From Chlamydomonas sphaeroides (lineage: Eukaryota; Chlorophyta; Chlorophyceae; Chlamydomonadales; Chlamydomonadaceae): a DNA stretch of 10,648 bases. Positions 1 through 8,218 of the stretch are shown here, in pieces; the stretch's first letter is position 1; each line of letters begins with the position of its first letter. The translations under genes were made by a program, and so were the position numbers. The notes beneath the pieces were generated by a model. It was not told where the DNA came from. It saw nothing but the letters and a program-made list of their open reading frames with translations, and did no database searches. The DNA lies in the NCBI GenBank assembly GCA_001662425.1, contig BDDC01001073.1, positions 23,637 through 34,284 on the forward strand. Reading direction: 5' to 3'.

Positions 1-144
1 GCTGTAAGCGACCCCTTCACCAGGGGCTCCCGCCATCCAGTCAAGCCTGGCGCTGTGACCTGCCCTCCCCCTCCCCAACACTGCATATCACTCCTCCCTC
101 CCCGTGCCCCGTGCCCCGTGCCCCCGTGGCCCTTCTGCCCGCAG
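1..144 (+). other. Intron upstream of the first visible SKI3 exon
   Basis: This stretch ends in a pyrimidine-rich tract and an acceptor (ctgcccgcag, AG at 143-144) just before clear TPR-like coding sequence. Bases 1-3 are followed at once by gtaagcg, a near-consensus 5' splice site, so bases 1-3 may be the last bases of an upstream exon and 4-144 a 141-bp intron, a length in line with the others here. The acceptor is well supported by the protein that follows; the donor at base 4 rests on its motif alone. Confidence 0.5.
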
Positions 145-465
145 GCCGGCTGGAAGCTGCTGGGCGACGTGCGCACGCAGCACGCCGTGGTGCCCACCCT
201 GGCCGCGGTGGCGCAGGCGCGCCAGGCGGCATCGGCCGCCTCCGCCTCGCTGCCGCCCGCCTCCGCCGCGGCCGCGGCCGTGTCCGCGGCGCTGGCCTCG
301 GCGCGCTGCCGGCTGGGCGGCCTGGTGCAGGGGCGGCGGGCCTACGCGGCCGCGCTGCACGTCGACCCCACCACCTCGGGCCTGTGGGGCGACCTGGGGC
401 TGTCGCTGCACCTGGGGCTGGAGCTGGCGGGGCAGCACCCCGCGCTGGCGGCCGAGGAGCAGCAG
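145..465 (+). other. SKI3: SKI3 visible exon 1: WKLLGD helical repeat region
   Basis: This exon encodes residues 1-107 of the visible protein, from AGWKLLGDV to LAAEEQQ, and ends in phase 0 at a GTGGGG donor (466). The WKLLGD motif is followed by a helix of small residues, then RRAYAAALHVDP and LWGDLGLSLHLG, which reads as a degenerate TPR (paired helices with a Pro-capped turn). This order (WKLLGD, long helix, ALH.DP, W.DLG) fits the middle of plant-type SKI3 proteins. The Ala/Ser-rich stretch near residues 30-50 is low complexity. Confidence 0.75.
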
Positions 466-3400
466 GTGGGGGTCCGGGGGGCAAAGAGCGTGTGTGGGGG
501 GGAAGGGCGCACGCCGACTCATGGGGGCACATGGGGATGAGCAGACGGGCATGAGGATAAACGCGGGCCGCCTCGCCTGGACCTCACCGCATGGCCCCAA
601 CCTGCGGCTGCCGCACCGCAGGCCCACGGCCCCCCGACAGCGCGGCGGCGCCTGGCGCTGGCGCTGGCGCGCGGCGGCCTGCGGCTGGCGCCCTCCTCCG
701 ACTGGCTGTGGGGCTGCGCCGGCACCATTGCCGCGGCCGGCGCAGCGCCGCCCCGCGGCGCGCCCGCCTCCACGGCCGCCAGCCGTCCGCTGGCCGCCGC
801 CGCCGAGTACTGCTTCGGGCGGGCGCTGGCGCTCAACCCGAGGAGGGCGCCCGTGTGGGCGGCGCTGGGGCGGCTGTACGCGGCGGGGGGCGACGGCGGG
901 CTGGCGAGCAGGTGGGGGCTGGGGGCAGGGCAGGGGCCATCGGGCATGCGGCAGGGGGCCGGGCTACGACAGCCGCCGGAGCAGCTGTGAACGTTGCTAC
1001 GCCCATGGCCCCGGGGGTGCTGCCGCAGTGCCCACAGTGCCCGCAGCGCCTCGGCTGCATGGGCCTGATGGCCGCACATCGCCTCCGCATGCGCCGTGCC
1101 CCATCACACTCCCGCGCCGTGACCCTGCCCCCCTTGGCCCGCCAGGTGCTTCGACTCGGCGCGCAGCCACGAGCCCACCGCCCCCGCCGTGTGGGAGGCC
1201 ATGGGCGACGCGGCGCTGCGGCGGGGCGGCGGCGCGGGCGTGCCCGCCAGCGGCGCCACGTGGCGGGAGGCGGCGGACTCGTACGAGCATGCGCAGCTGC
1301 TGGGGGGCGACGTGGAGTCGAGGCTGGGGTTCGTGCTCGGTAAGTACCGGGCGGGGTAACTACTGTGGCAGGCCCTTGCCTGGCCGCCGACCTCGAGGGC
1401 TATCCTTCGGGCCTCCATGTCGTACGCGAGCACTCCATGCCCCGCCTGCCCTCCTGTGACCTTCATCACTGCTCTTGTAACCTCTGCCCCTTACATGCCC
1501 CTACATGCCCCTTCCTCTGGCCCCCGCCAGGCTGCGCGCTGGGGCAGCTCAAGGGCGCCTCCGCCGCCGACGGCTCGGCGCTGGCCGCCGCCAGCAAGGC
1601 CGCCGCCATGGCGCCGCTGCTGCCGGCGGCGCACGCGGCTCGCGCGCTGGCGCTGGAGGCGCGCGGCGACGCGGCGGGCGCGGCAGAGGTGCGCGGCGTG
1701 GGGTGGAAGGGGCAACAGGGCCGCACCATCCGGCCCTTGCGCGCAACCAGGACCTCGTGCTATGGCGCCACGGCCTTCCTGGGCACGGCCAGGCTCGCTC
1801 AGCTGCTGCCGCCGGGTGCGGCGTGTGACCCGGTGCCCCTCCCCTCCGCTGCCTCAGGCACTGCACACCGCCCTCGCGCTGCTGGCGCCCGGCGACGACG
1901 CCTGCTCGGGCCCCGCCGCCGCGCCCGCCGCCGCCAGCTGCGGCCCGCGGCCGCTGCTTTGGCCCGCGGAGCGCGGCACCGCGCCCACCGCCGCCGCGGC
2001 GCTGCGCCTGGACCTGGCGCGGGCGCTGGCGGGCGCCGGCCGGGGGGCCGAGGCGGCGGCGCTGGCGGAGGAGCTGGCGGAGGAGGGCGTGGGCGCGGGC
2101 GGCGGCGGCGACCCGGGCGCCCGGCTGGCGTACGGCTGCGCGCTGCAGCGGGTGCGGCTTGTGGAGCCCACGGCGCATCTGAAGCGCTGGGTGCTGTACG
2201 AGGGCTGTACGGCATGGCTGGGGGCGGAAAGCGCCCTGGCTGGGCCTGGATTGCGGCGCGGGGCCTTTCAAGGTCATTTCAATCCCTGCTCTTCCGCGCC
2301 GCAACCCGCTGCCGCGCCCGCCCGTTGCCGCCGTCCCAAGTTGACGGGCCCTCTGCCCCGCTGCCCGCACGCCCGCAGGCGGGCCGCGCCTCCGAGGCGC
2401 TGGCGCTCTTTGCGGCCCTGTCCGCCGACCCTGCGGCGCCGCCGCTGCTGCGCCTGGCCGCCGCCACCGCCGCCGTGCGCGAGCACCTGGCCGCGCGGCG
2501 CTGGGACGACGCGTACGGCACCGTACTGGCGGCCACGTCGGACCTGCCGCAAGAGGCGCCGCCGCCGGGCCGAGGGGGCCGCGGCGGCTCCGCGGCCGGT
2601 AGCTACGGCAACGCCGCCGCCGCGGAGGCGGCCGCCAAGCTGTGGCGGGTGCTGCTGGCAGGTGGGCGGTGCGGCAGTGTGTTCGTAATAATCAACATAG
2701 CCCGACACACAACGCCCTGGGGGATTGGCATATTAGCCGTGCGACAGGCAGGCAGGGATGCGGCCAAGAGCGGTGCACCAGTGCGGGAGCGAAGCCAAGC
2801 GCCGCCAAGTCGGTTTAATATCCCGGCCCGTCCCAACCCGCATACGGATGTGTGAAGACGTTGGTAGATGTTGTCGGTGTAGAACGCAGGCCGCAGCACC
2901 CGTCGGCGCGTGCGCACGCTCTAAGCTAACGAGTAATCGCGCAACACAACACGGCCCCAGCACAGCACGCCCGGTTCGCGACGCGACGCAAACGTACCTA
3001 TGCAAGGAGGCAGCAGCACCGGCAAGGGGCAGGGCAGGCAGCACAAGCGTCAGTAATGGCATGAGGAAAGCGTAAGGACAGGGGGCAAGCAACGCACACG
3101 CTAGCGGTAAGCGAGCGCGGCGACGGGCGGGTGCTGCGGTGTGTGTTCGTAATAATCAACATATGCCCGACACACGACGCCCTGTGTGTGGAGGGGGGCT
3201 CCCCAGCCCACCCCGCCGTAGCCCGCTGCCTACGTGCTCGCTTCAACTGTTTGGCGCCCCCACACCGCCGCCTGTCCCGGTGGTCAGGCGTGGTGGTGGG
3301 CCGCTGCCCCGAGCTGGAGGGCGAGCTGCTGGCGGCTATGCGGGGCTGGGCCGCACCCCGGAGGGACCTGGACACGGCGCAGGTGGGCGCTGGCGGGCGG

Positions 3401-6400
3401 CGTATGTGTGCTGGTGGGGGTGGGGTGGATGGGAGTACGCAGAGGCCGGGGTCAGGGCCTCCGCGAGCAGCACCCGGCGGCTGCAGTGGCGCCCGGCCGT
3501 AGCAGGGCGTGCTCGTGCTTTCGTGGAGCGCTGCCGCGCTGCCCAAGGCTGTGTTTACAACGTCATAGGGCCGAAACGTGTGCCAGTCGCCACCTGGCCT
3601 TAACGCGCCACCCTCCTCCGCCGCCGCCCCCGCGCCGCAGCACGAGTGCCGCGTCCGCGAGCTGCTCGCCGCCAAGCACCGGGCCGCCGCCGCCGCCGCG
3701 CCTGCGGGCAGCCCCGCCGCCGCCGCCGCCGCCACCGCTGCTCTGCGCCAGGCTGCTGCCGCGGTGGCCTGCTGCCCCAACGACCCAGCCGCCCGGGCGC
3801 TGCTCGCCGCCGCCGCCGTCGCCGCGGGGCCGCGCCACGCCGCCGTGGCCGCCCGCGCCGCGCCTCGCGACCACCTCCCCGCGCCCCATGGCGTCAGCGG
3901 CGGCGGACCCGGTGGACCCGCCAACCCGGTCCCGAGCCTGGCGTCGGCGTCGCCGCCGCCGCTGGTCCCCTCGGCGGCGGCGGCGCATGCGACGGCGGCT
4001 ATCGCCGCCGCTGCCGCCGCGGGCTGCGCCGTCTCTGGCGGCGGCGGCAGCGGCGGGCCGGAGCCCCGGCTGGTGGCGGGCCTGCGCGAGGCGGCGGAGC
4101 GGCTGCGGCGTGTGGTGCATGCCCAGCCGCATGCGGGCTCGGCCTGGCTGCTGTGCGCCGCCGCGGAGCTGCAGGTGCGGCCGGGGTCACTCCCTCGGGG
4201 GGGAGAAAGGGGCGGCATGGGCCACGATTCTTGTGGCGTGGCTCTCCGGCGGCGCATGGGCCCGTGTGTTGGAAGCGTTGTCCCATTCGCGTGCTGTTCC
4301 TTCCCTGCCTCATGACCCCGACCCCGCCTCCCGCCCGCAGCTGGCCCAGGCCTGCGGAGGGCCCGCGCACACCTACCGCCGCGCCGCCGCCGCCGCCCGG
4401 GTCGCCGCCGCGCGGGCGCAGGCCGAGCTGGCGGCGCTGCCCGCCGAGCCGCCGTCCGCGGCGCCGCCGGCGGGCCCCGCGGGCCTGCCGCCGGGCTTCC
4501 CTCCCGCCATGGCCATGGCCATGGCTGCGGGTGAGCCGAGGGAGCTGGGGGCCATGGCTGCCACCATGCCCGAGTATGCTACCTTATGGGCTCCGCGGCT
4601 GTAACCTCTCAACCTGCGTACCGGGACGCGGTGGAGCTGGCAGGCGCTGCTCCGCTGCCCAGGTTGCATCCCGGCGCCCGACCTGTGAGGGCGCCCGTTC
4701 CTCCCCCGCCCCTCGCAGCCCGCGCCCACGCCGCGCCCTCGGCCGACCCCAAGCTGCTGGCGCTGCGCAGCGGGCGGGCGGCGGCGGCGGATGGCTGCGT
4801 GCGGTCGCTGGCGCTGCGGTCCGAGGCGCTGCTGCAGCTGCGGAACCACAGCGGCGAGGCGCGGGAGCGAGCGGCGGGGGGCGCGGGCGGTGCCGAGGCG
4901 GTGGAGCAGCGGTCGCGGGAGGCCGCCGAGGAGGCGCTCCGGTGCGGGCGGAGGGGGCGGAGGGGTAGCGGCTGGCGGGCGTAGGGACAGGGCTCGTAGG
5001 ACATGAAGGGGGCATGCGGGGCGGAGCTTCTGCTACCGAGTCTGGTGCCAGGCTGTCCGCAACCCACCGCGCGCCTGCTTCCCTGTGTGGCGCCGCTCGC
5101 TGTGTCGCAGGCTGGCGGCAGCGCACGGCGCAAATGCGTCGCCCGCGCACCGGCAGCTGGCTCGCCTGGCGGTCGCCCGGGTGCGTCGCGGTGGCCGCAG
5201 ACAAGACAGCGGTTGGACGGGCCGGCCTGAGGCCATGCGCACCCGCACTCCCCTGCCCTGGCTTCCAGCGCCCCCAGCTCGCGCCAGCCCTGCCCCCCCT
5301 CCGCCTTGCCTCCCCCCTCCACACCACTACAGGGCGACATGGCGGCCGCCGACGCAGCCTACGAGCTGGCCTGCCGCACAGCAGCAGCAGCAGCCGGCTC
5401 GGGACTGCCCGGTGCTGGGGCCGCCTCGCCGCAGCTGGCGGGCTGCGAGCTGCTGCCGGCGCTCGAGTGGGCGGCGGTGCGGGCGGCGGCGGGTGCGGGG
5501 GCCGAGGCGCTGCGGCAGCTCGACGCGGCGGCGGTGGTGGCCGGGGCCAGGGGCAGGGAGGCGGGCGGCGGCAGCGCGGCGCTGGCGGCCGTGATGCGGT
5601 CGCTGCTGCTGCTGCAGCTGGGGGATGCGGCCAGCGCCCGGGCCGCGGCGGCGGAGGCGGCGACGGCGGTGGCGGGTGGCAGCGGGGCGGCGACGGCTGG
5701 TGGCGCGCCGCTGACGGGGCTGCGGGCGGCGGCGCTGAGCGTGCAGGCGGCGGCGGCGCTGGCCGAGGCCGAAGCACTCGACGGCGATGCCGCGGCGCGC
5801 AAGAAGGCGCTGCTGGAGGCCAGGTGGGTTGGCTTGGGTTGGGCACGTGGGCTGTGTTGAGCGGCCAACAACCTGCCGTCCACCCTGTTTCCTGCAGCTG
5901 ACCTGCTCCCCTGCTCCCCCGACGGCCCTCTCGTGCCCCCTCTGCCATCCCATACCCTCCCCTCAGGTGGGCGGCTCGCGAGGCGGCCCGCGCGCTGAGC
6001 GCCACGCGACCCGCGGGACCCCTAGGGCAGCGCCGCGTGGCTGCGCCGCAGCCCGGCCCCACCGGCCCCGGCGCGGCGCTGGCGGCGGCGCTGCTGTCCC
6101 GCGCCGAGGCGGCCCTGGGCAAGGAGGAGGCGGCCAGGGAGGCGGCGCGGCAGGTGCGCTGGGGGCTGTAGGGCAGGGGCCGGTGGGGCTGCTGGAGGCC
6201 TCGCCGATGCGCCGTGACGCGTTTTCGGCACCCGGGGTCAAGGACTGGGACTGCTGGCTTCGTAACAAGCAGTGCTTGAGGACACTAGCTCGCCAAAGAA
6301 AGCGAAAAGCTGCGCTCTTGAGTCACGCACGTCGTGATGCCGCCATGTGTCTGACTGCGCTGCTGCGCTGCTGCCGCCAATGGCCCCCGGGCGCAGGCGG

Positions 6401-6576
6401 AGCGGCTGTGGCCCCACTCGGCGGCGGAGCCGGCCGAGGCGGCGGCAGGGGCCGCTGCCGACGGCGGCTGGGTGGCGGCGGGCGGCGGCCGCGCGCTGGC
6501 GCACTCGGTGCACTGCCGGCCGTGGGCGCTGCGGGAGGCGTGGGGCAGCGCGGCGGCGGCCCGCGGCCGGGCCTAG
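145..6576 (+). CDS. SKI3: SKI3 / TTC37-like TPR scaffold of the SKI complex, C-terminal part (14 exons)
   Basis: Exons: 145-465, 622-911, 1146-1339, 1531-1688, 1858-2151, 2379-2661, 3288-3382, 3641-4174, 4341-4530, 4719-4941, 5111-5180, 5333-5823, 5967-6153 and 6397-6576 (TAG at 6574). They total 3510 nt and the phase agrees at every junction, which is strong support for the model. The product is an all-helical TPR protein: WKLLGDV at visible residues 3-9, a TPR pair at about 168-245 (CFGRALALNP, VWAALGRLY, CFDSARSHEP, VWEAMGD) and a late repeat GDMAAADAAYELAC at 885-898. The WKLLGD opening followed by this repeat order matches the SKI3/TTC37 family as I know it. In yeast, animals and plants SKI3 holds the SKI2 helicase and SKI8 together and directs mRNA to the cytosolic exosome, including in nonstop decay. 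The visible 1169 residues are most of a typical SKI3; the start codon lies upstream. A different TPR protein is the main alternative. Confidence 0.8.
622..1339 (+). other. SKI3: SKI3 exons 2-3: best-preserved TPR pair
   Basis: Exon 2 (622-911) starts in phase 0 after ccgcaccgcag and ends with two bases of an Arg codon. Exon 3 (1146-1339) completes it, giving ASRCFDSARSHEP across the junction. The repeats read CFGRALALNPRRAPVWAALG and CFDSARSHEPTAPAVWEAMG, each with the TPR pattern of a small residue, Ala, Pro at the turn and W..(L/M)G in the next helix. A nearby AG at 639-640 was not used as acceptor because it breaks the phase. Exon 3 ends at GTAAGT (1340), the only GTA donor among the 22 supported here. 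Confidence 0.8.
1531..2661 (+). other. SKI3: SKI3 exons 4-6: helical repeats, Ala-rich
   Basis: Exons 1531-1688, 1858-2151 and 2379-2661 encode visible residues 269-514. Helices include AAHAARALALEARGDAAGAAE, which continues across the intron into ALHTALALLAPGDD, then ALRLDLARALAGAGRGAEAA, then RLAYGCALQR joined to AGRASEALALFAALSADP. The last two are TPR-like, with the intron at 2152-2378 falling between helices. Near 2545-2610 there is a Pro/Gly/Ser-rich loop before a final helix (AKLWRVLLA). Exon 6 leaves one base (phase 1) at the donor of the unusually long intron 6. Confidence 0.7.
2677..2719 (+). repeat. Direct repeat, copy 1 (43 bp) in SKI3 intron 6
   Basis: This copy runs from gtgtgttcgtaataatcaac to acgccctg and matches the copy at 3141-3184 except for one missing base (after aacata) and one substitution (A for G before acgccctg). 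It starts 15 bp past the 5' splice site. The AT-rich core stands out against the GC-rich surroundings. The ends TGTGT...ACACA form a short imperfect inverted pair within the repeat. Confidence 0.9.
3141..3184 (+). repeat. Direct repeat, copy 2 (44 bp) in SKI3 intron 6
   Basis: This is the second copy of the sequence at 2677-2719, in the same orientation and 464 bp downstream, with one extra T and one substitution. It lies about 100 bp before the 3' splice site of intron 6. The flanks also share weak GC-rich similarity (gcggt/gggcgg upstream of both copies), so the true repeated unit may be slightly longer than the core given here. Confidence 0.9.
3288..4174 (+). other. SKI3: SKI3 exons 7-8: helical repeats with Ala/Gly/Pro-rich insertion
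   Basis: Exon 7 (3288-3382) is short. Exon 8 (3641-4174, 178 codons) is the longest in the gene. It begins with a helix (HECRVRELLAAKHRAA), passes through poly-Ala, returns to a helical repeat (LRQAAAAVACCPNDPAARALLAAAA), then has a disordered-looking Gly/Pro/Ser segment around 3870-4060. It ends in a clear repeat (LREAAERLRRVVHAQPHAGS then AWLLCAAAELQ). The last part resembles the SKI3 repeat with a conserved HP..(A/S)W..L turn. The linker is probably a lineage-specific insertion between TPR helices. Confidence 0.72.
3683..3733 (+). repeat. GCC trinucleotide tracts encoding poly-Ala
   Basis: Two in-frame GCC runs (3683-3699 and 3716-3733) flank a short Pro-Ala-Gly-Ser-Pro spacer. Each encodes six alanines within SKI3 exon 8. 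Such tracts are slippage-prone and common in GC-rich algal proteins; length may vary between strains. Confidence 0.85.
4341..5180 (+). other. SKI3: SKI3 exons 9-11
   Basis: Exons 4341-4530, 4719-4941 and 5111-5180 encode visible residues 724-884. Exon 9 begins LAQACGGPAHTYRRAAAAAR and ends in an Ala/Pro/Gly/Met-rich loop. Exon 10 carries DPKLLALRSGRAAAADGC, LALRSEALLQLRNHSGEA and a Glu/Ala-rich helix. Exon 11 is only 70 nt and is recognised because it is phase-compatible on both sides (2 in, 0 out) and gives HGANASPAHRQLARLAVAR, which runs directly into GDMAAADAAYELACR of exon 12 to make a proper TPR. Exon 11 is the least certain in isolation, but without it the frame fails. Confidence 0.68.
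5333..6576 (+). other. SKI3: SKI3 exons 12-14: C-terminal TPRs and stop
   Basis: Exon 12 (5333-5823) encodes GDMAAADAAYELACR, then helices with LEWAAVRAAAGAGAEALRQL, an Ala-rich helical array (SLLLLQLGDAASARAAAAEA, GLRAAALSVQAAAALAEAEA) and KKALLEAR. An Arg codon split by intron 12 leads into exon 13 (5967-6153), WAAREAARALSATRPAG and LLSRAEAALGKEEAAREAARQ. Exon 14 (6397-6576) encodes AERLWPHSAAEP, a Gly/Ala loop and a final SVHCRPWALREAWGSAAA before TAG. The short PW-containing end resembles the C-terminus of plant SKI3 proteins, which supports a complete 3' end. Confidence 0.75.
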
Positions 6577-6606
6577 CGGAGGTCGGGGCAGCGCGGTGTT
6601 CAAAGG

Positions 6607-6611
6607 TTACA
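6607..6611 (-). terminator. Candidate poly(A) signal TGTAA of the LRR gene
   Basis: On the - strand this is the only TGTAA between the LRR stop (7333) and the SKI3 stop (6576). If used, the LRR 3' UTR would be about 720 nt and would overlap the SKI3 3' end by roughly 100 nt. Long 3' UTRs are common in these algae, but a degenerate signal nearer the stop is equally possible. Confidence 0.25.
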
Positions 6612-6708
6612 CAGCGTCGCTGGTGGCCTGAACGGGAGCTTTGGCAAGCCGCGAGGCGCTGCCGTACTCGGCTCTGTATGTGCAAGCCTAGCCCGGCGCC
6701 GCAGCATG

Positions 6709-6713
6709 TGTAA
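6709..6713 (+). terminator. Poly(A) signal TGTAA of SKI3
   Basis: This is the first TGTAA after the SKI3 stop, about 130 nt downstream. TGTAA is the dominant poly(A) signal of chlorophycean algae, normally 10-20 nt before the cleavage site, so the transcript would end near 6725-6735. TGTAA also occurs by chance in SKI3 introns (3-7, 1476-1480, 4600-4604), so the motif alone is not proof; its position after the stop is what favours it. Confidence 0.55.
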
Positions 6714-7332
6714 ACGTCAGCCCGTGCACCGCCTCCTGCTCAGGGCTGTTACTGTGCATCGGTACGCACTGCCTCCTCGGCACCCGCCGCCGGCACAAGG
6801 CCTCCATGCCTGCTCCACAGCGATCACATGGGCTCGAGCGCGCGGTGCCCAGGGCGCCTGCCCTGCCGCTGCGCATCAGCACCCAACACACAACACAGCC
6901 CACAGCCCGGCCCACCTCATACTCCTCACAGATCACGCGCAAGCTCGCAATTAAAAACAACGTTTAGCAACACGGCTCCGATCACACTTTGCAAAACATC
7001 ATCACCACCCTGCCGTCCCGGTCATGGCGCCGCAGAGCGCCAGTTGACGGGCGCCAGTCGCCTCCACTGCCCGGCCCTCCCGGCCATCCTGCGCAACACA
7101 CTGCCTCGCCCCCGCCATCGATCACATTATCCTGACCCGCTCCTCGCCCGCTCCCCGTTGGCTCGAAGGCGAACACCCTGGCTGGCCCAACCCCCGGGCG
7201 GCTGTGGTGGCCTTGGCGACCGTGCCTGCTCGGCGGCCCTCCCTCCCGAGGCCCCAACCGGTAGCCCGCCGGCTGTGGCAACGCGCCGTCATGGCGCCCA
7301 CCCACCCACCCCACCTCGCCGCCCCGCCCCTA

Positions 7333-8218
7333 CTATCGGTCCACAAAGTTGTGCTCGCGCTCCCGCCGCCGCGCGCTCTGCAGCAGCCGCCCCCGAGCCA
7401 GGCGCTCCGCCAACGCGCTGGTCTCGGCCTGCGGCGGCAGCGCAAGGAGGGCGCAGGGGACAAGGCGGGCGCAGGGGACAAGGAGGACACAGAGGCTCGG
7501 CGCGGCTGGGCACCCTGCGCTGCCGGCGCAGCAACCCCAGGGCCCCGCAGGCCAGCAGCCTTCCCCCCTTCCTCCCGCAACCCCTCCACCCGCCGCACCC
7601 TCCACCCCACCCCCGCCCCTCCTCCCACCGCACGGTACACCCACCTGTAGCCGCCGCATGCTCTGCGCCGTCTTGATGTGCCGCCACACCGCCTAGCAGA
7701 AGCAGCAGCGTGTATGAAAAGGGTGGCGCAGCAGGGGGGGGGCAGGCCGGTGAGGAACGGGAGCCGCGTCAGCAGCGCGGCAAGCCGGACGGGGCCTGCC
7801 GGCCGGCCCGCCAGCCCCGCCCTGCCCAGGCGCACCGCGGGCTCCCAGGGCCGGCCCTCCTCGTCGCTCTCGTTCCAGATGTTGGGCTGCGCGTCCGCCG
7901 CCACCTGCGCCACACGGCAGCACACACCACACCCGCGGCCATGGCTCGGCGACCAGCACAGCGGCCGCAGCCCGCTACTCGGGGGCCAAGGGGGCTGCCA
8001 GAGGTTGAGGCTGCGGTGCACAGGGGGCACCCTGCCCCGCCTTCCCCTGCCCCTCCCGCACGCCCGCTGCCCCGCCGCCGCCCCGCCCTCCCACGCCGCC
8101 CCACCCGCAGCCGCACTGCGCAGCCCCCGTCCAGCAGCGGCACCAGCCCCCTCGCCACCCGGGCCAGCAGCCCCCGGTCGGGCGGGTGCCAGTCGTCCAG
8201 CCGCTCGGCCGCCACCAC
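7333..8218 (-). other. LRR gene, last four exons and C-terminus
   Basis: Exons 8218-8105 (VVAAERLDDWHPPDRGLLAR, then VARGLVPLLDGG), 7904-7836 (VAADAQPNIWNESDEEGRPW), 7692-7645 (AVWRHIKTAQSMRRLQ) and 7428-7333 (AETSALAERLARGRLLQSAR to HNFVDR and stop). The tail is helical and charged rather than LRR and may form a short coiled coil. The donor at 7835 (GTGCGC) is chosen because it keeps phase 0 and matches the usual donor. A second phase-0 GT at about 7790 (GTCCGG) would add 15 residues. A TAG lies in frame just before 7692, so an intron there is required. Confidence 0.55.

Larger units (their letters stand above)
2662..3287 (+). other. SKI3 intron 6, abnormally long, with internal direct repeat
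   Basis: The donor is GTGGGC at 2662 and the acceptor is ggtggtcag ending at 3287; phase 1 is restored correctly in exon 7 (GVVVGRCPELEGELLAAMRG). At 626 bp it is more than twice the length of any other supported SKI3 intron (143-258 bp). Its interior is visibly lower in GC than the exons and carries two copies of a 43/44-bp sequence 464 bp apart. No protein of interest is encoded in it on either strand, and no tRNA, snoRNA or transposase signature was recognised. Confidence 0.75.
6577..7332. other. Convergent intergenic region (two 3' UTRs)
   Basis: These 756 bp lie between the SKI3 stop (6574-6576) and the stop of the - strand LRR gene (7333-7335). No exon with a plausible protein was found on either strand. 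A TGTAA motif at 6709 suits SKI3. The only TGTAA on the - strand reads at 6611-6607. An AT-richer patch with short A runs lies at about 6945-7000. The region is best read as the 3' UTRs of both genes, with little room for anything else. Confidence 0.7.

Noticed and set aside
640..641. Alternative acceptor (gacag) for SKI3 exon 2
   Set aside because: It would enter in the wrong phase relative to exon 1; the acceptor at 620-621 keeps the frame.
104..1459. Long uninterrupted + strand frame of about 450 codons
   Set aside because: Its translation is Arg/Pro/Gly-rich noise with no repeat pattern. It runs through well-supported SKI3 exons in the wrong frame and through introns. Long open frames are expected by chance at this GC.
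1476..1480. TGTAA motifs in SKI3 introns (also at 3-7 and 4600-4604) as poly(A) sites
   Set aside because: They lie within introns, with phase-matched exons continuing downstream. They would truncate the protein, and the motif occurs by chance.
2720..3140. tRNA-derived SINE or snoRNA inside SKI3 intron 6
   Set aside because: A ggttcg-like B-box string occurs, but no matching A box at the right spacing, no cloverleaf and no C/D or H/ACA boxes could be found.
2998..4257. - strand frame of about 420 codons over SKI3 intron 6 to exon 8
   Set aside because: Low-complexity shadow reading; it contains no recognisable fold and conflicts with the phase-consistent SKI3 exons.
4584..6122. Long - strand frame of about 510 codons opposite SKI3 exons 10-13
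   Set aside because: Pro/Arg/Ala-rich shadow of the real coding strand, with no domain, and it spans SKI3 introns and exons alike.
7444..7495. CRISPR-like array
   Set aside because: The units are contiguous 18-bp tandem repeats without spacers, in an algal intron.
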